From the NCBI RefSeq assembly GCF_000715075.1, contig NC_134081.1, positions 107,868,108 to 107,932,107 of the forward strand: a DNA stretch of 64,000 nt, read 5' to 3'. Origin of the DNA: Nicotiana tabacum. Taxonomy: Eukaryota > Streptophyta > Magnoliopsida > Solanales > Solanaceae. Position 1 is the stretch's first letter; every line of letters starts with the position of its first letter. Shown here one piece after another: positions 24,090 through 33,689 of the stretch. Under the pieces are notes generated by a model that was given only the letters and a program-made list of their open reading frames with translations, ran no database searches and was not told the DNA's origin. A program made the translations under genes and the position numbers.

Positions 24090-24435
24090 GGATGGGGTTA
24101 TGCGGACCGCATATTTTTTAGTGCGGCCGCAGATGGGGTTGTGCGGACCACACAATTTTGAAAGTGTGGCCGCACTGATGGTTCTGCAGTCCACATAATT
24201 TTAAGTGCGACCGCACAATTGAAGTGCGGTCCGCACAATCTTGAGTGCGGTTGCACATTGAAACTTCAAAAATGGCAACTCTCTGAAGTCAGAGAATTAC
24301 TTGATCTGCGGCCGCATTTGAATTTTTACGGACCGCACAATTTTGAGTGCGGTCTGCACAATCAATGCACACATTTGCCCTAGCCTTAAGATTTGCAGAC
24401 TGCATAATTTCTTGTGCGGCCGCACAATTCAAACA
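24090..24435 (-). repeat. GC-palindrome array A, between internal TATA and env-like ORF
   Basis: About fifteen TGCGG(C/A/T)CCGCA-type sites with AT-rich spacers, as in the LTR. It lies upstream of the env-like ATG at 24009 and downstream of the TATA at 24800-24809. Confidence 0.75.
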
Positions 24436-24799
24436 CCAACGGCAATGAACTTAGGGCTTTTTCAATTTTGCACTATTTAGACATGGTAGTGGCAATTTAA
24501 ACATGATACACAGTTTACCCATCCCCCAATTAGCAACTAAGAAGTTACCCACACAATTTTAAGCACACATGATGATGAATTTGACATTAGGACTAAAAAT
24601 AACTACACTAACTATGAACAAAATTAAGAAAATTGAAAAATTTGAAGATGAATTGAACCTACCAGTGATGTAGTGATGCAAGGAAGAATCAAGGAAGATG
24701 AAATGAGTATGAGATGCTTGAATCAATTTGAGTTCATTGTGCTTGCTTTGGTTTCAACTAGTCAGAGTGTGTAAAGTTTTGAACAGTGGTAGAGGGTTA

Positions 24800-24809
24800 C
24801 TATTTATAG
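24800..24809 (-). promoter_or_regulatory. Internal TATA box upstream of env-like ORF
   Basis: Minus strand CTATAAATAG about 790 nt upstream of the env-like ATG. A second palindrome array begins about 30 bp further upstream, copying the arrangement of the LTR promoter. A separate promoter for the third ORF is an inference. Confidence 0.45.
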
Positions 24810-24839
24810 TTTGACTGACTAGGGTTAAAATGATAAGCT

Positions 24840-25115
24840 GAGTGCGGCCGCACAATTTTATGTGCAGTCCGTGCTCCTTACCTGTTACCAATTACTCTTT
24901 TTTACGATCTGCGGTCTGCACATTTCTAAGTGCGGCTGCAGATTTTTGTGCGGACCGCATACTTCATTGTGCGGCCGCACTTTGGCCATTTCTCTGACAT
25001 GCACAACTTCAGAGAGTTTGCGATTTCTAATCTCTAGTTCTGCGATCGCATAATGAATTGTGCGGCCGCAGACTCCTTTCTGTTGTGGCCATCAAGATTG
25101 TGCGGTCCGCACTTT
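24840..25115 (-). repeat. GC-palindrome array B, upstream of internal TATA
   Basis: About ten sites of the TGCGGCCGCA / TGCGGACCGCA class between the integrase stop and the internal TATA box. Confidence 0.75.
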
Positions 25116-25307
25116 GTTTCACACTTAGCATTTTTCCTGAGCACAGTTCTTGCAAAGCACACTCATTCCTGCAACATACTTTAAAACTAGTTAGCACAAA
25201 TCAAGACCTATCTATAAAAAGAAGAAAAATAAAAATAAAAAGAAACATGAGTTGCCTCCCAAGAAGCGCCTGATTTAACGTCGCGGAACGACATAAATTA
25301 CCATCAA

Positions 25308-26430
25308 TCATTTGAAATGAATCAATGCCATGACGTGGCCATCATCAACGTTTCCCAAATAATGCTTCGCCCGGTGACCATTGACTCTAAACACTTCATT
25401 ATTTTTATTCTTCAAGTCTAATGCACCAAAGGGTATCACACTCACAACTTCAAATGGGTCACTCCATTTAGACTTCAACTTTTCAGGAAACATCCATAGC
25501 CGAGAATTGAACAATAACACAAGATCACCTTCTTTAAATTCCTTGTTTCGAATATACTTGTCATGGAGGTGCTTCATCTTCTCCTTGTATAAGGATGAAC
25601 TTGTATATACATGGTACAAAAATTCATCTAGCTCATTCAATTGTGCCACCATTAAGTTGGAGGAGACATCCCACTTAAGATTTAGCTTCTTCATAGCCCA
25701 CATAGCCTTGTGCTCAAGTTCCACCGGAAGGTGACACGCTTTCCCGAACACCAACTGGTATGGAGACATCTCAATCGGTGTTTTGTAAGCCATCTTATAG
25801 GCCCATAGAGCATCATCAAGTTTCTTTGACCAATCCGTCCGGTTGGCATTCATAGTCTTTGACAAAATACTCTTGATCTCCCGGTTGGAGACTTCCACTT
25901 GTCCGCTTGCTTAAAGGTGATAGTGGGTCGTGACTTTGTGAGTGACACCATACTTGGTGAGTAAGGTATCAAAAGCTTTGTTTCAAAAGTGCGATCCCTC
26001 ATCACTTATAATGGCCTTTGGAGTACCAAATCTTGTAAAGATGTTCCTTTTAAAAAATGCCACCACACTTCGAGCTTCGTTGTTGGGTAGAGCAATGGCC
26101 TCAACCCACTTTGACACATAGTCCACTGCTACCAAAATATAGGTGTTCCCACAAGAGCTTACGAACGATCCCATGAAATCAATACCCCGCACATCAAAAA
26201 TATCAATTTCCAAGATGGTGGTGAGGGGCAACTCATTTTTCTTTGAAATTCCACCGGCCCTTTTGACATTCATCACAACGCTTGACTAGATCACTTACGT
26301 CCTTGTAGAGAGCAGGCCAATAGAATTCACAACTCAACACTTTCGTTGTCGTTCTCACTGCACCATGGTGACCACCATATGGTGAAGAGTGGCAAGCACC
26401 AAGAATATCCACTTGTTCCTCCTCCGGCAC
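25308..26430 (-). pseudogene. E4 integrase
   Basis: Minus strand from 26430: zinc-binding region with HHGAVRTTTKV and CDECQKG (HHCC type), catalytic core starting at [11 protein letters not shown] and passing [11 protein letters not shown] and ISDEGSHF (second Asp), then after breaks EVSNREIK (third acidic residue) and the C-terminal [12 protein letters not shown] and [11 protein letters not shown] segments. It ends at 25308. A frameshift separates the zinc part from the core, and a stop lies before EVSNREIK (near 25911). The motifs place it in the Athila clade. Confidence 0.88.
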
Positions 26431-27950
26431 ACTTTTTGAATCATATCATCGGTACAAATCCGGAAGAGGTACGGTTCATCCCAATAGTAGTCAAGGAAAT
26501 CCCGTTTGAGTTTCTTCCTTTGGTTTGAAGAGAACTCATTCGGTACAATACCACTCACAAGATAATTTGCTAAGTCGGCGAACCATGGCATCTTGGTCAT
26601 TGAAATGGCTAGAAGTTGCTCGTCAGGGAAGGAATCATTGACTTCAAGGCCGTCATGTGACCTCCCCTCCTTCTCCAAGCGAGACAAGTGGTCCGCCACT
26701 TGGTTTTCACTGCCTTTGCGGTATTGGATTTCTAGATCGAACTCTTGCAATAAAAGCATTCATCTCATTAACCGCGCCTTTGAATATTTCTTGCTCATTA
26801 GGTACCGAAGTGCCGCATGATCCGTGTGGACAATCACCTTTGTACCCATCAAGTACGGGCGAAACTTCTCCATAGCAAAAACAATAGCAAGGAGCTCTTT
26901 TTTGGTCACCGTGTAATTGACATTGGCATCGTTCATGGTCTTACTAGCATAGTAGACCGGATGGAAGATTTTGTTGATATGTTACCCAACAACTGCTCTG
27001 ACCTCCACATCACTTGCGTCACACATGAGCTCAAAAGGCAAGCTCCAATCTGGTGCGGTAATAATATGAGTAGTTGTCAATTTGGACTTGAGCAATTCAA
27101 ATGCCTTCATGCAATCCTCGTTGAAATGGAATTTGGAATCTTTCTCTAATAGCTTACACAAGGGGTTCACTACTTTGGAAAAATCTTTGATGAAACGCTG
27201 GTAGAACCACGCATGACCCAAGAAACTCCTCACTCCATTCACGGATGTTGGAGGTGAAAGTTTAGAAATCACCTATATTTTAACCTTGTCGACCTCAATG
27301 CCCTTCTTCAAAATTTTGTGATTCCTAAACCATGAAATGACATTTCTCCCAATTCACCCACCAAGTTCGTCTCTTCACATCTTGCCTAGACCTTATCCAA
27401 ATTTTTCAAACAATCATCAAAAGAATTCACAACCACTGAAAAGTCATCCATGAAGACCTCAAGGAAATCCTCCACCATGTCCGTGAAGATATCCATCATA
27501 CACCGTTGAAAAGTCGCCGGTGCATTGCATAAACCAAATAGCATCCATGAGAATGCGAAAGTACCATTGGGACATGTGAAAGTAGTCTTCTCTTGATCCT
27601 CTGGAGCAATAAGAATTTGATTGTAGCTGGAATACCCATCAAGGAAATAATAGAAAGAACGGTCGGCCACCCTATCAAGCATTTGATCAAGGAAGGCTAG
27701 TGGGAAATAATCCTTCCTTGTGACTTTGTTGAGCTTGCGATAGTCCATACACACTCTCCACTCGGTCACCGTTCTTGTAGAAATCAACTCGTTCTTGTCA
27801 TTGGTGACCACCATCATGCCCCCTTTCTTTGGGACATTTCACCGGAGAGGTCCACGAACTATCGAAAATGGGGTAAACAACCCCGGCATCCAACCACTTT
27901 ATGATCTCCTTTTTGACCACCTCTTACATTGGTTTATTTAGTCTTCTTTG
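26431..27950 (-). pseudogene. E4 reverse transcriptase and RNase H
   Basis: RT: VCMDYRKLNKVTRKD near 27715-27760, FLDGYSSYNQI, FGLCNAPATFQR, and the catalytic FMDDFSV near 27440-27460. Thumb/connection: GVRSFLGHAWFYQRFIKDFSK near 27170-27240. RNase H: DASDVEVRAVVG near 26985-27015, and the tail DLEIQYRKGSENQVADHLSRL near 26670-26740. Several frameshifts and stops divide these blocks. Catalytic residues of RT are present; the whole protein is not. Confidence 0.88.
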
Positions 27951-28037
27951 ATGTTCAATGGAGGGTTTAGCATTCTCCTCCAAAATATTCTTGTGCATGC
28001 AAAAGGCGGGGCTTATACCCCCAATATCTGCCAATGT

Positions 28038-29600
28038 CTATCCGATAGCTTTCTTCCTCTTTTGTAGCACCGCCAATGTGGAGTTTACCTGCACGTTAGT
28101 CAAACAAGAGGAAAGAATAACTGGTAACGTAGAACAAGGGCCAAGGAATACATACTTGAGATGTGGAGGCAATGGCTTTAACTCCAAAGTGGGAGGCTCC
28201 TCGATTGAGGGCTTTGTTGGAGGAGTCTTCCGATTTTCAAGATCCAAGGACAATTTGCAAGGTTCATAAGTGTAAGACCCCATTCCTTGCAATGCATTCA
28301 CACATTCCACATAGCCATCCTTCTCATCATCATCAAGGTTGAGCAAAACGGCCTCCAACGTATCATCCACATTCATCATGGCACTAGTATCATCAATAAT
28401 CACATTTTCACCAAGTCCACAAATGAACAAAATTCATTGTTATTCGGTTGCCTCATAGATTTGCACACATGGAAAACCACCTTTTTATCACCCACCCGAA
28501 AAGTGAGCTCATCGGCTTCTATATCAACAAGAGCATTCCCCGTAGCAAGGAAAGGTCTCCCTAGAATAATAGTCACCTCATAGTATACTTCATAATCAAG
28601 AATCACAAAGTCCGTCGGGAGGATGAATTTATCAACACGGACCAACACATCATCAATAATACCCAATGGTCTCTTCATAGTACGATCCGCCATTTGTAAC
28701 CTCATAGATGTGGGTCTTGGTTTCCCAATTTCCAAAGTCTTGAAAATCTAATAGGGCATCAAATTGATACTTGCCCCTAGATCACAAAGAGATTTTGCAA
28801 AGTCGGCGCTTCCAATAGTATAAGGGATTGTGAAAGCGCCGAGATATTCCAATTTATGACCCATTGAGTGCACAATTGCACTCACTTGATGTGTCATCTT
28901 TATAGTCTCACAATTCATCGACCTCTTCTTTGTCACCAAATCCTTCATGAACTTTGCATAAGCGGGAATTTTCTCCAAAGCCTCAACCAATGGCATATTA
29001 ATAGATAGGCTTTTCATTATCTCAATGAACTTTTTGAATTGGTTCTCACCATTTTTCTTGGAAAGCCTTTGAGGGTATGGAGGAGGAGGCCATGGCATTG
29101 GTGCCTTAGCCTTTGGGTTCACTACCTCTTGAGTCTCCTCCACATTGTCATCAATATCAATTCGTACTTCATCATTGGCTTGAACCAAATTGTTTGGAAT
29201 CTCATCTTCTTGAATCACTTGCTCATCATCCATAATTTTTCTTTGACTTGAGGTGGTTGCATCCCCACCTTTTCCACTCCTTGTAGTCACGGCCATGGCA
29301 TGTCCCGTGTTATTCCCACCCTTTGGGTTCACCACCGTGTCACTTGGTAGTGCCCCCTTAGGACGAGTGTTTAAAGCTTGCGAGATTTGCCCAAATTGAA
29401 CTTCCAAATTGCGAATTGAAGTGTTGTGAGAGGCTAGTTGAGCATCGGAGTCGACATTCTTATCCATTATTTGTTTAAACATATTCTCAATTTGCCCCAT
29501 CTCATTGTTGGAAGAGCTTGGACCCTGGGAAGGATAAGGAGGAGGGTTGCTTGATTGTTGATACATTGGGGGCCTTTGAAAGCCCGACCCCCAATTTCCT
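28038..29600 (-). pseudogene. E4 gag C-terminus and protease
   Basis: The long minus frame 29761-28748 contains a Gln/Asn-rich linker, then VEALEKIPAYAKFMKD and the protease active-site segment CDLGASINLMPY at its very end. After a stop (28748-28750) the frame resumes with GIIDDVLVRVDKFILP and ILGRPFLATG, the rest of the aspartic protease. The DLGAS active-site form is usual for plant Ty3/gypsy proteases. Confidence 0.85.
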
Positions 29601-30904
29601 TGGTTATCATTCCATCCCCCCTTGGTTGTTGCCTCCCCAATATCCTTGACTATTTCCACTCCAATCGCCTTGGTTATTTTGACCATTCCAATTTCCTTGA
29701 TTGTTTTGATTGTTCCAATTCCCTTGGTTGTTTTGATTGTTCCAATTCCCTTGATTACCATGAGGTTTCCATTGTTGTTGATTCGGGCCTTGAGAATTGT
29801 TTATTTGCCCTTGGAAGTTATTCACATATTGTACTTCCTCCTATTGGTCATTGTAAGATTCATCGTGATCGAACCCACTATCTTCTTGCACATAATATTC
29901 CATATGGTTTTGCACTTGAGGACCCTTTTGCCTTCTCTTGTTTACCATCATATTGACACCCTCCATTGCATTTACTTGCTTAGGAACTTGAACTTGTTGA
30001 TGTTGAGCCTTGGCTAATTGATTCGTTGTAGTGGTCAACTCGGCAATTGCTTGCCCATAATCATGCAATTTTTTATGTAGGTGAATCATGTTTGGATCAC
30101 CTTGAGGAACATTCGCTCTACTTTTCCATGCCAATGAAGTATCCGCCATTTCATCTAGGATCTCACAAGCTTCCGCATATGGCGTTGTCATGAAATTTCC
30201 ACTGGCAAGTTGGTTGACCACGCATTGATTGGTAGTATTGATCCCCTTGTAGAAAGTTTGTTGAATCATAGCCTCCGTCATGTCATTGTTTGGGCACTCT
30301 TTCACCATAGTTCGGTACCTCTCCCATTATTCATGCAATGGCTCATTGAATTCTTGTTTGAATTCTAGAATCTCGTCTCTAAGAGTAGCCATATGCCCGG
30401 GAGAAAGGAACTTGGATATAAATTTCTCCGCCAATTCATCCCATGTATGGATGGAATGGTTTGGCAACCTTTCTAACCAATCCAAGGCTTTACCCCGTAG
30501 AGAGAAAGGAAATAGCCTCAACTTTAGAGCATCCTTGGAGACGTTGGTCTGTTTACTCCCCCAGCAAGTATCTACAAACCTTTTCAAGTATTTGTATGCA
30601 TTTTGATTCGGAGCCCTGGTGAAGAATCCCCATTGCTCTAGCAATGTGAGCATAACATTTGTGATTTGAAAGTTGCCTGCTCTAATGCGGGGCAGGACTA
30701 TGGAACTTGCATACCCTTCATTCGGCAACACCCGGTGTGGAGCCGCTCTTGGTGGATTTGGGGGTAGAACAGAACGTTGTCTTGAGGCGGTCGACCTCGT
30801 CTATTTGCTTCAGGTTTAAGAGGAACCTCTTCAACTTGGTCATCTTTCATGTCTATATCCCCCAAAGGCATGTTTTCGAGGGGATCATTATTGTTGAAAG
30901 CCAT
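29601..30904 (-). pseudogene. E4 gag N-terminal and capsid region
   Basis: ATG 30904 (MAFNNNDPLENM). The capsid core follows in the minus strand: PFSLRGKALDWLERLP, then FISKFLSPGH, then after a stop FYKGINTTNQCVVNQLASG. The end has tandem NNQGNWN repeats (about 29640-29760), a low-complexity Asn/Gln/Trp-rich tract. No CCHC knuckle was seen. Frame breaks near 30700, 30320 and 29840. Confidence 0.85.
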
Positions 30905-31006
30905 TGTTTCACCTAAAATTGTTTCACCAAAAAGATTAGTATCATGGAAGGAAAAGAAGACAATTCACACATAAAACCAAATATTTAGCTAAATCCGTTT
31001 TTATGC

Positions 31007-31024
31007 TCCCCGGCAACGGCGCCA
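31007..31024 (-). other. E4 primer-binding site, tRNA-Asp type
   Basis: Minus strand TGGCGCCGTTGCCGGGGA, 5 bases from the LTR end; complementary to the 3' end of plant tRNA-Asp, the primer known for Athila elements. Confidence 0.85.
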
Positions 31025-31029
31025 AAAAT

Positions 31030-32502
31030 TGATTTCGCCCAAGTCACATCTCAAATTGGGGGTGTGAAGCGGTCGACTACAATAAGAATACCCAACTAGG
31101 AGTCGGAATCGAATCTACAGGGAGCATAAATGGGATTAGTGGTATGTATTTGATCTAAGCCCGTGAATTGTCTAAGTTGCACTTCCAAAAACTTTGTTTT
31201 GATTTTACTTATAAAATTATACTAAGGATTGCAATTGAAAAATATGAAACTAGAGAAGAATGTTTTTGTTGTTGGTTTTCAAATGTGTAAAAGGTCTAGG
31301 GTTGTGTCTTCCACCTAGGTGTTTGCCTAACGGGTTGCGGGCTTTGGAGCGATTTCGTTGGTCGGGGTGTATTATAGCAATCAACACTCAAATACCCACT
31401 CAATACCTCTCGGTAAGAGAGTGGTTTTGCCCAATTTGGCTTTCTCAAGTCCAAATGGGTATTGAACTAAACAGTTGACAAATTTCTCAAGTCGGGTTTT
31501 ACTATCTTTAGGTTCAACCCTTTGATTGGGACTATCAATCTCTTGATTTCATCCCAAACTCTTGTTAGCCAAGTTTTCCTATACTAAGTCTCTCTTTCTC
31601 AAGTAGAGACCAAGTCAAATAGGCTTGAACCAATATTTGCAACCATTAATTCTATAATTATAGCAAGAACTAGGCTAAATAATACACACCCAACCATAAA
31701 CAAGTCCTAAATCAAACACCCATTAGGTTCCTACACTAGGTTTGGGTCACAATCCTAGCTAGAAATTTAGATACTCATAGTGGGTAATGAAGAAAATAAA
31801 GAAGAAAAGATGATAAAATTCATATTAAAAGATAAATAGATGAAACTCCAATGTAAAATAAACAAGATGAGCTAAAGTTGCCTAAAAGAGTAAAGAAAAA
31901 CGGCTACACAGTTTCTGGTATTCAAAACTTGACCTAATTTTGTGAAAGTAGTCTATTTATACAAAGCTGGAATTTTCGGACAAAATTTCCCTTTCGGAGG
32001 TTCTACGGCCGCACAATTTTGTGTGCGGTCCGCACTTTACTTCAGCTCTTGACAGGAGTTGGATCTGCAGCCGCACAATTCTGCACTGCGGCCGCATCTT
32101 CTTGAGTTCTACGGACCGCACAATTCTGGGTGCAGCCGCACATTTGATTTTTGTGGTCACACAATTATAGTGCGTTCCGCGGTTATTGCTGGGCTTGGAG
32201 TTGGAACTCTCTAAACCTTGACTTTTGGGCCGCACAATTATTGTACGGTTCGCACCTTACATTGCAGCTCTGTTAATTCTTCTTCATGTTCTGCGGCTGC
32301 ACACAAAGTTCTGCGGTCCGCACTTTAGCTTTTTCTGCTTGATTTTTTGTCCTTGTTCAAAAGCACTCCTCTTGAGTTTGATTTCATCATAATGGCTCAT
32401 TTTCCAATACTCCTGCAAGTAAGCATATTTTATTAGTTTTGGGGAATACTTTTAAATATTTTTGAACTAAAACATAAGTCAAAAGGCATAAATAAGTAGT
32501 CA
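31030..32502 (-). repeat. E4 5' LTR, tip truncated
   Basis: Direct repeat of 18808-20276. Plus strand begins TGATTTCGCCCAAG. The other end stops at AAGTAGTCA; the final 16 bases present in the 3' LTR (AAATCCCCACTTATCA) are missing. TATA at 31953-31962 and a palindrome array at about 32005-32320. Confidence 0.88.
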
Positions 32503-32576
32503 AAGGCAAAGGTCCGATTGCTCATTTTTCCAAGCACATCTTTACTACAACAAAAAGGCAAAGGTCCGATTGCTCA
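32502..32576. repeat. 23-bp direct duplication at the E4/E3 junction
   Basis: AAAGGCAAAGGTCCGATTGC continues identically for 23 bases at 32502-32524 and 32554-32576. The second copy belongs to the E3 integrase reading frame; the first abuts the truncated E4 LTR, as filler DNA at a repaired break would. Confidence 0.7.
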
Positions 32577-32790
32577 AGATCGGAGACTACGTACTCAAAG
32601 CCAAAATCCAAGCAAATAGGGATGCACGAGAAGGCAAGTTAGGAACCAACTAGGACGGGCCATATAAAATTATATGCAAAACAGACAAGGGTTCGTTCCA
32701 ACTAGAAACCATGGAAGGGAAACCCCTGCCAAATAACTATAATATCAGCCACCTCATATAATTCAACTTCTAAAAAACAAGAAATGCCTA
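32550..32790 (+). pseudogene. E3 integrase C-terminal fragment
   Basis: The frame reads LLKIGDYVLKA, then REGKLGTN, a stop in place of Trp, DGPYKI, GSFQLETMEGK and PNNYNISHL, which is the C-terminal end of a Tat-lineage integrase. The catalytic core is absent. Further stops after NISHLI. Confidence 0.75.
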
Positions 32791-33044
32791 GTAAGTCGTA
32801 CTTTTTTTTCGTCACTTGAGTTTTGTCCCAATAGAGTTTTCTCAAGGAGGTTTTTAACGAGGCAACGAGTGGGACACTTAGAGTTGAAGTACACGAGAGC
32901 ATCCATATTTTTCATTGCCCGACTCCTCAAGACTTTCCAAGTCGAACAATGAATGGTTTGAATATACTAGGACTGGGACTGGATAATGTAATCAGAGCAA
33001 CGGCGTCAAAATAATAAAAAATACATGTTTATTGAAACTAATCT

Positions 33045-33390
33045 CCTGAAAGGTTAAGCTCGACCAAGCTCGAAAACACCTATTGGCCATCGGCCACAAT
33101 TTAATGAAAGGTAAAGTTTGACCAAGCTCGAATAATACCTATCGTCCCTCGGCCACGATTTATTGGCCCCGATTTAATGAAAGGTTAAGTTCGACCAAGC
33201 TCGAACAACACCTATTGGCTCTCGGCCACGAACTAATAAAAGGCTAAGTTCGACCATCTCGAACAATACATATCGGCCCTCGGCCGCGACTCATTTAAAG
33301 GTAGATTCGACCAAGATCGAACAACACCTATCGGCCATCAGTCGCGACTTAACTTAAAAGTATATTCAACTGACTCGAACAAAGGCTGAT
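33045..33390 (+). repeat. E3 minisatellite, about 60-bp unit
   Basis: Five to six imperfect units of the form AAAGGTTAAGTTCGACCAAG followed by CTCGAACAACACCTATYGGC and CCTCGGCCACGA. It lies after integrase and before the antisense gene, the same place as the E2 array. Confidence 0.8.
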
Positions 33391-33689
33391 ACACCCACGG
33401 ACACACAACGTCATGACTTTCGCAACTTAGAAAATAATAATGATAAAAACTCATAAGCAAAACACAAGTATAAAAACAAGAACGCACAGAGACATGAGGC
33501 ATATACGAAACCAAAAGAACTTTTATATTCATAAAGAAAGTTTATACAAAGTCATTCGAAGACGCCAACCAAAAATACAAGAGATGAGCAAAAAACACAA
33601 AGAAATCAGTGGTCGTCGCCGCCTCGACCTCCATCGTCCTTTCCTTTCCCATCTCGACTGTATGCGGAGTCGCACCATGCACTATCCAC

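Larger units (their letters stand above)
18808..32502 (-). mobile_element. E4: Athila-like Ty3/gypsy element with env-like ORF
   Basis: Minus-strand element with LTRs at 31030-32502 (5') and 18808-20276 (3'), a TGGCGCCGTTGCCGGGGA primer site (31007-31024) complementary to tRNA-Asp as known for Athila elements, and a polypurine tract (20277-20290). Order on the minus strand: gag, protease, RT, RNase H, integrase, then an env-like third ORF. The integrase and RT style (GIDFMG, FMDDFSV) is that of the Athila clade. All frames are broken. The left flank ATGAC has no matching copy on the right, where about 16 bp of the LTR tip is missing. Confidence 0.88.

Noticed and set aside
28287..29956. Plus-strand ORFs over E4 gag and protease
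   Set aside because: Shadows; the Ile/Val/Leu-rich ones arise from the NNQGNWN repeat read backwards.
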